In this document: positions 1 through 10,500 of the stretch, piece after piece
How the letters are laid out: every line of letters starts with the position of its first letter
How positions within the stretch are numbered: position 1 is the stretch's first letter
Origin: Chimonanthus salicifolius
Taxonomy: Eukaryota > Streptophyta > Magnoliopsida > Laurales > Calycanthaceae
DNA length: 64,000 nt
Direction of reading: 5' to 3'
Assembly (NCBI GenBank): GCA_013350335.1
Contig: CM023539.1
Location: 68,511,631-68,575,630 of the forward strand
The notes under the pieces: generated by a model
Database searches by the model: none
Told to the model about the DNA's origin: nothing
What the model saw: the letters and a program-made list of their open reading frames with translations, nothing else
Made by a program: the position numbers and the translations under genes

Positions 1-480
1 AATTAGTCTGGATATTTACTTTGAGAAATTTTGAAAATACATAGTATTTAAAAAATAACGTTAAAGTTTATTTTCAAGGTCTTTTCACACTCCCAAATGT
101 GTTTTCGGCACAGTCGAGGGATACCTTTATTTGTAAAATACTCTGTTTTAAGCATTTAGGAGTGTCAAAAGACCTTGAAGTGTTAAAGTATTTTTATCAG
201 GTTATCGTAATTAGTCCGGATATTCAATTTAAGAAATTTTGAAAATACACAGTGCTTAAAAAATAACTTTAAAGTTTTAGAGAAAATTTTATTATTTAAA
301 TAATGCAATTACTGTAGCATAAATAAAGAGAATCAAAAGCACGTAATGTAGTTTCAATCGGTCGATTTTTCCAGCGGAAATCTTTAGCTCGTGTTCGCGT
401 AAATAAACAGAATCAGTCGCACGTTTATATTTCAATCGGTCAATTTTTCCAGCTAGCATCTTCCGTTCGTGTTCGAGGGA
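1..480. repeat. Two pairs of diverged direct repeats
   Basis: Bases 1-75 and 209-280 are alike: both open with AATTAGTC.GGATATT and continue with GAAATTTTGAAAATACA and a TTAAAAAATAAC block. A second pair, about 325-400 and 405-475, shares TTTCAATCGGTC.ATTTTTCCAGC followed by a GTTCGTGTTCG-like end. No coding potential is visible. The segment looks like the edge of a repeated element that extends beyond the left end of the window. Confidence 0.6.
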
Positions 481-804
481 TCAATCGCACGATCCCATGA
501 AATCAATCGCACGATTCTACGCGGAATGGATCGATCGATCGATCGAAGTGAAAATGAACTGTCTGTTCAATCGGTCAATTCCACGCAGAAGGGCAGAATC
601 ATAATTTCTACTCAAAATTTGAAATTTGGTGTCTGATAACATATTTCCGCAAGCCTTTTATATATGTATACATTTGATAAGGCAAGAATGAAACAGAATC
701 ATCATTATTGATATAAAGTGTATTGATTAACTTTGATAGTGTCTAGATATATTTTATAATTTAAAATCTACTTCATGAAAAAACACAAGTGATATACTTT
801 TAGA

Positions 805-943
805 CAGGGGTTGAAATATCGATACCAGCCGATATTCAGTATTAGTTGATATATTGGTCGCGAAATTTCTCTCTCTAATTTTTTTTTAATTAAAATTATC
901 GATATCGGACGATATCTGCGATAGATATCAGATTAAAACCCTG
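805..943. mobile_element. hAT-like MITE with CAGGG ends
   Basis: A 139-bp non-coding unit starts CAGGGGTTGAAATATC and ends GATTAAAACCCTG, so the ends form an imperfect terminal inverted repeat. It is flanked by 8-bp near-identical duplications, CTTTTAGA (797-804) and CTTTCAGA (944-951). CAGGG-type ends with an 8-bp target duplication are typical of the hAT superfamily. The interior is rich in GATATCGG-type motifs. A relative in inverted orientation lies at about 34657-34792. Confidence 0.65.
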
Positions 944-2242
944 CTTTCAGATGCATCTAATAGACTCTTGGTCTATGACTTTCATCAATGAATAAATTAT
1001 AATGAGCTTTATACTCACGTACTCAATAGACACTAAATGAATCTTAACTAAATCTGTAATAGCAAAATATTATACTCTGATATGCTTTAATACAAATTAA
1101 TTTTGTCTTTGATTGAAGAAAATACTTGTAATGTTATCAAAATAAGTTCTCAATAGTTCAGAAATAAAATCCATAATTCAAAAGTTTGACACACATTCAT
1201 AAAACTTGATTAATAAGAAGACGTCCTATATGCGAGCATGTAATCTTTAGTCATAACTTTATATGGCTTATGTGTTCTGAATAGTCGGTAAATAAATTTA
1301 CATTTAATATAAAAAAATAATATGGCAAACTCAAAGAATCTTGTTCACTTGCAATTTTATAAATTTAATGATCCAACTATAAAAATAAATAAATAAATAA
1401 ATAAAAGGCACATATAATGATCAACGAATTCCGATACTAATGGCTAAATTTAATAATATTAATAATAATAATTTAAATTTATATGTTGGCTACTTTATTT
1501 AGGTTTGGATGGGGATAAAATCCTATTAACCGCCAAAGACTCGGAAAACAGGGCTTTCGTGCCCTAGACAAGAGAAAAGAGGAGAGGGAGAAGTTGAGGA
1601 GAAAATTTTAGGTATGTTTATTTTATTTTCTTTTTTCTTCTTTACTCTTTCTGTTTTTTTCTTATATTTGTCTTTCCTTCTTCCTCTTCCTCTTAATTCG
1701 ATTTGCAGGTTTTCTTTAAATGAAATTATTTCTTTCTTTATTATTAAAATATATTTAGATGTTAAATATATTTAGAATTTACTTAATATTATATTTATTA
1801 TATTTACAGATTTTCTCAATTATATCTTTCATATTTGTACGGTCTCTCTTCGATCTAAACTTTTTTCTCTCTCAACCGACCTTCTTTAAATGAGCTTTTC
1901 TTCACTCCTTTTGCCGGAGATCCTTTCACCAACAGAGGAAGGAACCGTCATTTTCCTTTCCTTCAATTCTTTTTTCTTTTGTTTCATCTTCTTATTAAAA
2001 ACAAACACAATATTCAGTAAATTCTAAAGACATTTAAAATCTAAATATATCCTAATATCTTCCTTTGTTTTTTCCTCCCAAATCCTATCCGATTTGCAAG
2101 TTTTTTCTTTATTTTTACTTCCTTGTTCCTCCTCCAACGACGACGAATCCGGTTTGCATCTTTTGAAGTTTCTTTATCCACGGCGTTCAATCCCTCACCG
2201 ATATCTTTCCCGAGAAACAAGTTTTCCCTCTTTTTGAATTCT

Positions 2243-2501
2243 TGATTGTGAACAAACGGCGACGACGAATCTATCCAATCATCGAAGGATCTCCCATTGC
2301 GGCCGCAATTGTCTTTGAATCAATCGTTTCTGTTGCAGATTCGGCATCCGTAATCTCTTCTGGTTTCTCAGAAGCGGCTCTGTGGCCGGAGATGGGATCG
2401 TCGGAATCTCTTGCTGATTTGACGGTCATGATTTCAAAGAAGATAGACGATTGAGAGAGGAGGGCCTTGGTTTCCTTTAGAGTTTTCGTTTGTTCACAAT
2501 C
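2243..2501. repeat. Inverted repeat enclosing a short minus-strand frame
   Basis: GATTGTGAACAAACG (2243-2257) is repeated in inverted form at 2487-2501. With flanks the arms are about 22 bp with one mismatch. Between them the minus strand has an ATG-initiated 52-codon frame (2429 down to 2271, MTVKSARDSDDPISG...GDPSMIG) of unusually normal amino-acid composition and GC content for this AT-rich region. It could be a captured exon fragment or chance. I do not recognise the peptide. Confidence 0.4.
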
Positions 2502-3458
2502 AAAATTCAGATGGAAGACTCGTTTATCGGAAAGATATGGGCGAGGGATTTAACGCGATGGACTCAGCTCTGCTCTGATCGAGGCCCATTTTGTGTGGTC
2601 TTCTACTCTCGCCAGCAAGGTAAACGAACGTGAAAGAACATACATGAAATTTTGAGAAAGAAATTACTCTCCACATATTGTAAATCACTTCTCTTAATTT
2701 TTTTTTGTTGCTATGCGATCTGGTCATTTTGAATTCTATACAGAACTTGGATCAATTATAATTATTATAGTGAGTGATTTTTTGCCTTATTATTTCACAT
2801 TTTTGCTGATTTTTATTTTGGGCGTGCATTTAGACACTCGAATTTTCTATTATCAGACACCAATTTTCTTCTCCTTTTATGACTAAGGTGTTTAATTTTT
2901 TAGAACACTTTACTAATCTTCGAGTATATGAAAACATCTTCATCTATACATACTGAGTAACACTATGAGGAGTGGCCATTTGGAGTAGAGTGAGAATCGA
3001 ACTGAGGACTCTCGTTTTTTAAAACAAATTCTTCACCATCACTCTAACTCTGAATACTAGATAAATAGGGAAATCCCTCCCAGGGCCGGCTCTAGCTATA
3101 GGGGGAGTAAACCGCCGCCTAAGACACCCACCAATGTGACCAATGACTTTACTCACAACATCAGAGTCCCTGAAATCTCAGGGCCTAATATGTGCGTAGG
3201 GCTCTTAAAATTTTAAGGTATCTTAAGACCAACAATAATCCCTCTGTCGTCACCTTAAAAAAAATGATTGAAGAATATAAGCCTAGTATAATTGCCCTCT
3301 TGGAAAAGGCAGGAAAGTATTTGAGAAAAAATTATAAATGGTATCCGAACCACTTCTGCTTGCATGGTGACAGGCATAGTGGGATTATCTAGCTCCTCTA
3401 AGACCATACAAGAACAAAAATAGGAAGCATGGGAACAAACAACCATGCAAATTCAGCT

Positions 3459-3610
3459 CTATTTTTTTTTTTTAATATAAGTGTAAAAAACTGAAGGATA
3501 TCAAGTGTAAAACTTTCACAGGTGAGGCTACTAACTCTAAGGCATATCAAGATTAGGCCGCGGGAGCTCAAACCCGCAACCTTCTACTTCCCAGAAAGTA
3601 ATAAGTTGAC
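3459..3610 (-). mobile_element. SINE-like insertion with target duplication
   Basis: A 152-bp unit on the minus strand contains a B-box-like GGGTTTGAGCTCC segment and ends in an A-rich tail (T run on the + strand at about 3461-3473). It is flanked by the 9-bp direct repeat AATTCAGCT (3450-3458 and 3611-3619). This fits a tRNA-derived SINE inserted by target-primed reverse transcription. No clear A box is seen, so the 5' end may be truncated. Confidence 0.6.
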
Positions 3611-4461
3611 AATTCAGCTTTAGTTGTTAGTATGAATTAAGATAATTTATAAATACATATTTAAATTTTTTCATAAGAAAATGATAAAAATACCTTTTCC
3701 TTTTTCTTTTTCACTTTTGGAGATATCTCCATCGAAAATGGTAGAACGACTATTGTTGAAATTTGACTATATAAAAATGAAATTACTTTTATTTTTATCA
3801 TTTTACAATAGAATATATCTTTAACATATATACGTGTATATGTACGAGATAGAGAGGGAGGACTCTCCATTTTATCATTTGTGTAATTTATAAGCTATGA
3901 TATACTTAGCAATTTTCATGAAAATAGTTTATATAGAGTTTAATTTAAAAAAGTTAATATTTAGCCATAAAAAATAGATATATAAAAAATATGGAAATGA
4001 ATACGTATAAATATAATATATCCTATTTAAAAGATTTGGAGGAAAATTTTGATTAAAATAATATAATATATTTCTATTTTATAAATTTTATAAAATATGT
4101 TAAATTAAAACAAATACTTAAAATTATGTATTTAATTTAAATTTATAATCAAAATAATTTTAGGAAAAAATAATCTTAGATATTCATTTCTAAAAGATTG
4201 ATTTAATATATCTGAGGTAGGAAACTGCGCATCGAAATATTCATAAAAAAAATTAATTTCATTATTTTTAATATTAAATGTTCAGAGCTATTTAATTACT
4301 GTGAGCAAAAATATTAAATTATGCATTCATATAATATAAAAATAATTAAATAATTTGTGAATTATATATTATTTGTATAAAATGTTTATATCAATAAAAA
4401 ATATAGAGGGACAGCATTTTTTAATATATATATTTATTTATATTAATTGACAAGACCATTG

Positions 4462-4468
4462 TATAAAA
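4462..4468 (+). promoter_or_regulatory. TATA box of RAD1
   Basis: TATAAAA lies 72-78 bp upstream of the RAD1 ATG. This would place transcription start near 4490-4500, just before the two E2F-type sites. The assignment rests on position and sequence only. Confidence 0.5.
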
Positions 4469-4502
4469 TCGTGCTCGGACTCACTACTAGTCTGAGGACA
4501 GA

Positions 4503-4536
4503 GCGCGCCAAAGAGGGGAAAATTTTGGCGGGAAAA
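4503..4536 (+). promoter_or_regulatory. Paired E2F-type sites before RAD1
   Basis: GCGCGCCAAA (4503-4512; TTTGGCGCGC on the other strand) and TTTTGGCGGGAAAA (4523-4536) both match the E2F/DP consensus TTTSSCGC. They lie within 37 bp of the ATG, probably in the 5' leader. E2F control of replication and repair genes at G1/S is well established in plants, so S-phase expression of this clamp gene is the natural inference. Confidence 0.6.
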
Positions 4537-4539
4537 AGA

Positions 4540-7500
4540 ATGAGTAAGTCGGCACCGGAAGCAGATCTCGTCTGCCAACTCGACAACGTCCAGGGCATGG
4601 TCGACGCTCTCTCCACCGTCCGATGGAAACGCCATCAGGTAGGTCGTCTCTCCTTGTTAGCATGGAATTCTTAGATTGAATTGAACTTTCTGTAAAATTT
4701 CCAGCTTCCATGGAATTTCAATTCCATATCTGTAGAATTGAGACTTTTGTCTCTTCCTTCAAATAATTCATTTTTTATGAAGTCAAAAGAAAATTTGATG
4801 AGTAAAAATAAGAAGTTTTCTTCATTCAATGAACTAATATTTTGTTTATTTTTAATAAAAAAATATTTTTTAATATAAATAATTAAAATGTTGAGCTTCT
4901 GGGTTTCACAATACCCATCGGATGGCTCTGATAGAACCAAAACGTAATTTATCTGTGATACTTATTTCATCTTGGAAAATAGACAAATAGCCATTGGGGT
5001 TTTTACTAATCCCCTCTTTCTCATCCAATTAGGATGCAGTGGTCGAATTATCAGAACATGGCATCGTTTTGATCGTAGAAGAGACCGGCTGCCTTCAGGC
5101 CAAAGTCTATCTCAAGCGCGAGGTACTGCAAGTTCTTCTATTTTCTTTCAATGAATTGATTCCTTTCTCTCTTTCTTTGGGAGAAACCATTTTCTACCCT
5201 CTTATTTTTTTCCTCCATTTTCCCCCTCAGCTTTTCCTTGTTTATGAATATGGTGCTGAAGGGAGGCCTAGATTTGGACTGAGCTTGGGCCTCTTCATTG
5301 ACTGCCTCAACACATTTTCCACTCCAGGGCATGCTACTCTTTTAGAAATTCAGTACCCTGGACCTGATATGCAGCTTCTTCTCAAGTAAGATTCTTGTTA
5401 CCTTCTCATCTTGCCACATGGCACCAGTTGCCATTTTCCACTAGATCAGAAAACAGAGAAAATAAAATTATTTCCTATCATCCCCCTCTTCGGATAGTAG
5501 GTTTCATTAATAATAGTTTTTGCTTAGGAAATGTTTGCATGTTTTGGTGGAAGTGGATGCGAAAAGGTTTCCATGCGAGAAACAATTTCCAATGGGGAGC
5601 TTTGGAAAACTGTTTGGTGGAAAATGAATATCTTCTGGCAGTATATATGTTAAAAGCCAAAGTTTTTGGCTGAAGATTGCATACTTTACAAACTGATGAA
5701 AAGAGTTGCCAGTGCTGATTTCTTCCTTGAGCTCAGCACCACTTGCAATGGAGAAGAGAGTAGTCTGGAACTACAACAAGCAGCTCCTCAGCCTTGAGGA
5801 AATCAACATCTGCATAAAAAATTATGTCTGTGCACAATTCATGTCATTCGATAGGTGTTGTGAAATCTGGCATGATTTTGGGCTATGGAATTCTAAGTTT
5901 TTCTTGTTTGCTTCTAAAATCTTATTTCCATTTAAAATGAAATGTTGTCTTGTTGGGCATAAAAAAACCTCTATCTTTTCCTCATTATATTTGTTGATCT
6001 CTCCCCTCCCTCTCTCTTCTTCCCCTCATCCCAAAAATGGATTCTGAGAAGAAGAGGGAAGGGTCACATTTTTTATGCTCTTGGCAACGAGCAACTATTC
6101 CATGGAAGGGTGTTCTTCATTTTCCATCAGTTGAAAAATGGCAAACAGCCCCTTGAGGACCTGCTTAGTAGCTCATCTAATCATTTTCTGAGACTGAGGT
6201 CAATTATTTGTCTTCTAATGCAAAAGGCTGTAAAAAGTGGAATAAGTTATTAATGAATTGTTAGCGCTTACAGCGTAATAAGCAAAAATAATTGAACGGA
6301 ATAAATAAGCACAATCCAACACAAGCAAATTTACGTGGTTCGGCCCCACCCGGCCTACGTCCACGGAGCGTGAAAGAGATTTTATTAAGAGAGAAATAAT
6401 ATAACACAAGATACAAGAGAGAATGATAAATAAGCTTAAACCAAACTTAATTCAAAGATCCTCTTGAATCTGACGTGAGAATACTGGCAGAGATCTGTAC
6501 AGCATTACACTGTGCAACTGCGTTCTCAGATCCACCTTCTTGAAGCACACCTCCTTCAATCTGCAGAACTATTTCTTGCTGGTTTTTCCCGACTGAAAAA
6601 CCCGACAGCTTCTTCTTGCTGCTCGCTAAGTGCAGCACCCAAATATGCTATTTGGTGTATACACTATACACTTAGGCAAACTTCTCTCCTTTGTCTATTC
6701 TCAGAGAATGAGAACAAACTGTTCTGCTTGAAGGCCCACCGATGTACTTACAGATCTGAATTGTCTCTTTATGCAATATTCAATTGCACCCTCGTCTCTC
6801 TCTTCTCTCTTACACGTCCTTCTGTTCCGTGTATATCCAGCACCCCCTCTATGCTTTGCTATATATAGATATTCAAGTCACCAAACAAGGTAACTTCCTA
6901 ATAAAATTAGGAAATCCAGGCTTGTAGTATGCCGAGTCCCACTAGGATTCTAGATGTCAATTGCCGTGTAAGCTTCTCTTGCTAAGAATAAGTCCTTCTA
7001 ATTAGAAACCCATAATTTTTGGAGAGAATAATGGTGGAATATGAGCCACCATCCCAACATTCTCCACCTTGGCGAATATTCCAAGACAATATGTGACAAC
7101 TTGAGACAACGTCCTCCACTGCACCTCTCCGCACCTTCGTGCACACTAGCCGCTCCCGACTGAGCTCCACCTGCAACTGCAACTTCTGCTCTGGCGATGG
7201 GGCTTTCTCTTTCCAGCCGCACTTCTGCTGGCTGCCACTCACAGATCTGCAGCGGTATAGCATTGTTACCTCTACCCCTCTCTTGCCGTCGAGCTGTCCT
7301 CCAGACAGTATCAGATCTGCAACTACAGCCCATCTGCATCTCTGTGTGAGATGCGCGCACCCCCACGTTTTGGGGTGCTCCACCTTTCTTCTTTAATTAG
7401 AAGAATTGCCCAAGCCCAAGCCTCGCTTGAACTTGACGCCCGTCACCGGATTTGTTGGACCCGCCATCGACTGTGTCGGACCCGCCGCCTGTATGTGATT

Positions 7501-10500
7501 TTTCGTCCCCTTCGCTTTTCCATCTCTGCTAGCACCATGGAATTTGGACTGACCATCACAACCTGCAAAAGAAACTTTATTTTTAAAGTCATACCTGTCA
7601 CCTGACTTTTTGTTTCTTCTCTTCCTTCCTGCGGCCCGACTAGTAGGATCGCTCCGCCGGTCAATTACTGTACTTCCCTCCAGTGTGTACAGATTATTTT
7701 CCTTCTTCCCTTTCATGACGATCATGGCTCCTTTAGTAACTCTCAAAGCCCCATCCTTCGCCTTGAAGGTAAACCCATCAGTGTCCAGTGTCCCCAAAGA
7801 AATCAAATTTTTCTTTAACTCAGGAACATGCCGTACGTTCTCCAACTTTCTTACCATGCCATCAAACATCCTGATTTTGACTGTCCCAACGCCAATGGTT
7901 TTGCAACTAGCACCATTGCCCACATAGACAGGTCCCTCATCACAGGATTTGTATGTGTCAAACGACTCTCTGCGTGGACACATATGGTAAGAACACCCAG
8001 AATCTAAAATCCACTGATCAGTTGGATTATTCATACCTGTGGTGACTGTGCACACGACAACACCTGCAGCATCGTCTGAGTCACTTTGTACGGCATTTGA
8101 TTGATCTGAACTTTGCGGTCTGATTTCCAGATCACGCTTCTTTTTGTTGCAGTCCATCATCTTATGCCCCTCTTTCTCACAGTAGAAACATATAAGCTTT
8201 CCTCCACCTCTCCCTCTGGATTTTGACCTTGACCCTCTGAACTTGTTACGGTCTTGAGGTTTTTTGCTGTTGTTTCTCCCTCTGTTCTCTGTATAGAGAG
8301 CCTGTGTCTGAGACTGTGTCTGAGAAGGACCCACCGAAGACTTTCTTCTTGTCTCCTCGTTCAGCAAACTGCTTGTCACGGACGTCATAGTGACAATACC
8401 ATCTGGCGCTGAATTGCTGAGTGACACCACCAAGGTCTCCCAACTCTCAGGTAGAGAACTGAGAAGTAGTATGGCCTGCAACTCACCATCAAGAACCATC
8501 TTCATGGATGAGAGTTGATTGATTATACTCTGCATCTCATTTAGATGCTCCGCAATCGAAGTACTTTCATTGTACTTCAGATTTACCAACTTTTTGATTA
8601 GAAATGTCTTGTTGCCCGTAGTCTTTCTCGCATATAATCCCTCCAATTTATTCCAGAGAGATTGCGCTGTCGTTTCAGTGGACACCAGATGAAACACACT
8701 GTCATCTAGCCACTGTCGAATAAAACCGAGACACCTTCGATCAAGATCGTTCCATTCATCATCAGACATCTCGACCTTCAGTTTTGTCTTCCCCTTGTCA
8801 TCAGAAGACTCCGCCGCTTGCACCTTCGGTCTGCCTGCGATCGGTTTGTAGAGATCTCTACAATACAGAAGGTCTTCCATCCTTGCCTTCCACAATAAGT
8901 AATTTGCTCCATTGAGAGTAATCATTCGGGCGGTGTTGATTTCCTTCACCTCCGACAACCCGAAGTCTCCCTGTGTGCTGTGATCCGTTCACCCACGAGT
9001 CCCTGGCCTCCAACCAAAGCTACTGATACCACTTGTTAGCGCTTACAGCGTAATAAGCAAAAATAATTGAACGGAATAAAATAAGCACAATCCAACACAA
9101 GCAAATTTACGTGGTTCGGCCCCACCCGGCCTACGTCCACGGAGCGTGAAAGAGATTTTATTAAGAGAGAAATAATATAACACAAGATACAAGAGAGAAT
9201 GATAAATAAGCTTAAACCAAACTTAATTCAAAGATCCTCTTGAATCTGACGTGAGAATACTGGCAGAGATCTGTACAGCATTACACTGTGCAACTGCGTT
9301 CTCAGATCCACCTTCTTGAAGCACACCTCCTTCAATCTGCAGAACTATTTCTTGCTGGTTTTTCCTGACTGAAAAACCCGACAGCTTCTTCTTGCTGCTC
9401 GCTAAGTGCAGCACCCAAATATGCTATTTGGTGTATACACTATACACTTAGGCAAACTTCTCTCCTTTGTCTATTCTCAGAGAATGAGAACAAACTGTTC
9501 TGCTTGAAGGCCCACCGATGTACTTACAGATCTGAATTGTCTCTTTATGCAATATTCAATTGCACCCTCGTCTCTCTCTTCTCTCTTACACGTCCTTCTG
9601 TTCCGTGTATATCCAGCACCCCCTCTATGCTTTGCTATATATAGATATTCAAGTCACCAAACAAGGTAACTTCCTAATAAAATTAGGAAATCCAGGCTTG
9701 TAGTATGCCGAGTCCCACTAGGATTCTAGATGTCAATTGCCGTGTAAGCTTCTCTTGCTAAGAATAAGTCCTTCTAATTAGAAACCCATAATTTTTGGAG
9801 AGAATAATGGTGGAATATGAGCCACCATCCCAACATGAATGTCTACTTGCTGCCTGGACCATTCTGTGCTCACCAAAGTGCCACTTTTTTCGTGAATGAT
9901 GTCCCAACTTACTCCATCATTCAGATGCTTACAGAGGAAATCTCTTTTTTTTTTTCTTAAAACGAAAACCAACTCGCATTTTCATTGCCGTTATGTATCT
10001 TCTAAAATGCCACTTTTTTTTTTTCCTTCGTTGTGAATGGTGTCCCCTTCCAACTTTACTCCACCATTCAGGATGCATAACAAGGTTGCAGATAGGAGTT
10101 TTTTTTTAAATAAAAAATAAAAAACAAGTCACATTTTCATGGAAAATCTGTTGTTTTTAGCAAACATAAGTAACCAAGAATAGAAAAAAATAATTTTCAA
10201 AAACACAGGATCTAAGGTTATGATTTCAAGATAAGTGAAGCATCTCCCTTAAAAAATATGATTAAACTTAAGACATCAATCAAACATTGCTTATATTTTG
10301 AACATAGGTGGCTTTCGATTTCCATGTGTCAAGAGAAATCTAACTCAAATCATTAACCACCATTGTGATTGTGACACCAAACACCTTCCAATTGTACTAC
10401 AAGTTCCCATCTTGATCATCATATAAGTTGAGTTAGATCATAGGAGGGTTGAGCATGTTGCTTGGCTTAGGCCTTCAAGTTAATTTGTGTTTGTGGATTG

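Larger units (their letters stand above)
481..4461. other. Intergenic region, AT-rich, with small elements
   Basis: No convincing gene is seen. The stretch holds a hAT-like MITE (805-943), an AAAT microsatellite near 1383-1405, pyrimidine-rich stretches (1610-2160), an inverted repeat around a small open frame (2243-2501), a SINE-like insertion (3459-3610) and very AT-rich DNA from 3880 to 4440. The short open frames here are unconserved in appearance and mostly lack an ATG. Confidence 0.6.
6259..9835 (-). mobile_element. Non-autonomous Copia LTR element (Gag-only, TR-GAG type)
   Basis: A complete 3577-bp LTR retroelement lies in RAD1 intron 3, antisense to the gene. Two LTRs of 801 and 802 bp (TG...CA) flank a roughly 1.97-kb interior. 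A perfect 5-bp target duplication TGAAT borders it (6254-6258 and 9836-9840). By eye the LTRs differ only by one C/T change at a CpG (6590 versus 9366) and one A in an A run, so insertion is recent. The interior has a primer-binding site, a polypurine tract and one gag-protease frame. Integrase, reverse transcriptase and RNase H are absent, so it must have used enzymes from another element. This matches the plant class described as terminal-repeat retrotransposons with a GAG domain. Confidence 0.93.

Noticed and set aside
4447..4539. N-terminal extension of RAD1
   Set aside because: The in-frame extension begins with TTG, not ATG, and covers the likely transcription start and E2F sites.
6512..6868. 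118-codon plus-strand frame in the left LTR
   Set aside because: It lies within LTR sequence, opposite to the element's own direction, without any domain.
6982..7383. Two overlapping minus-strand frames of 122-133 codons downstream of gag
   Set aside because: They span the gag-to-LTR leader of the Copia-like element and show no pol motif.
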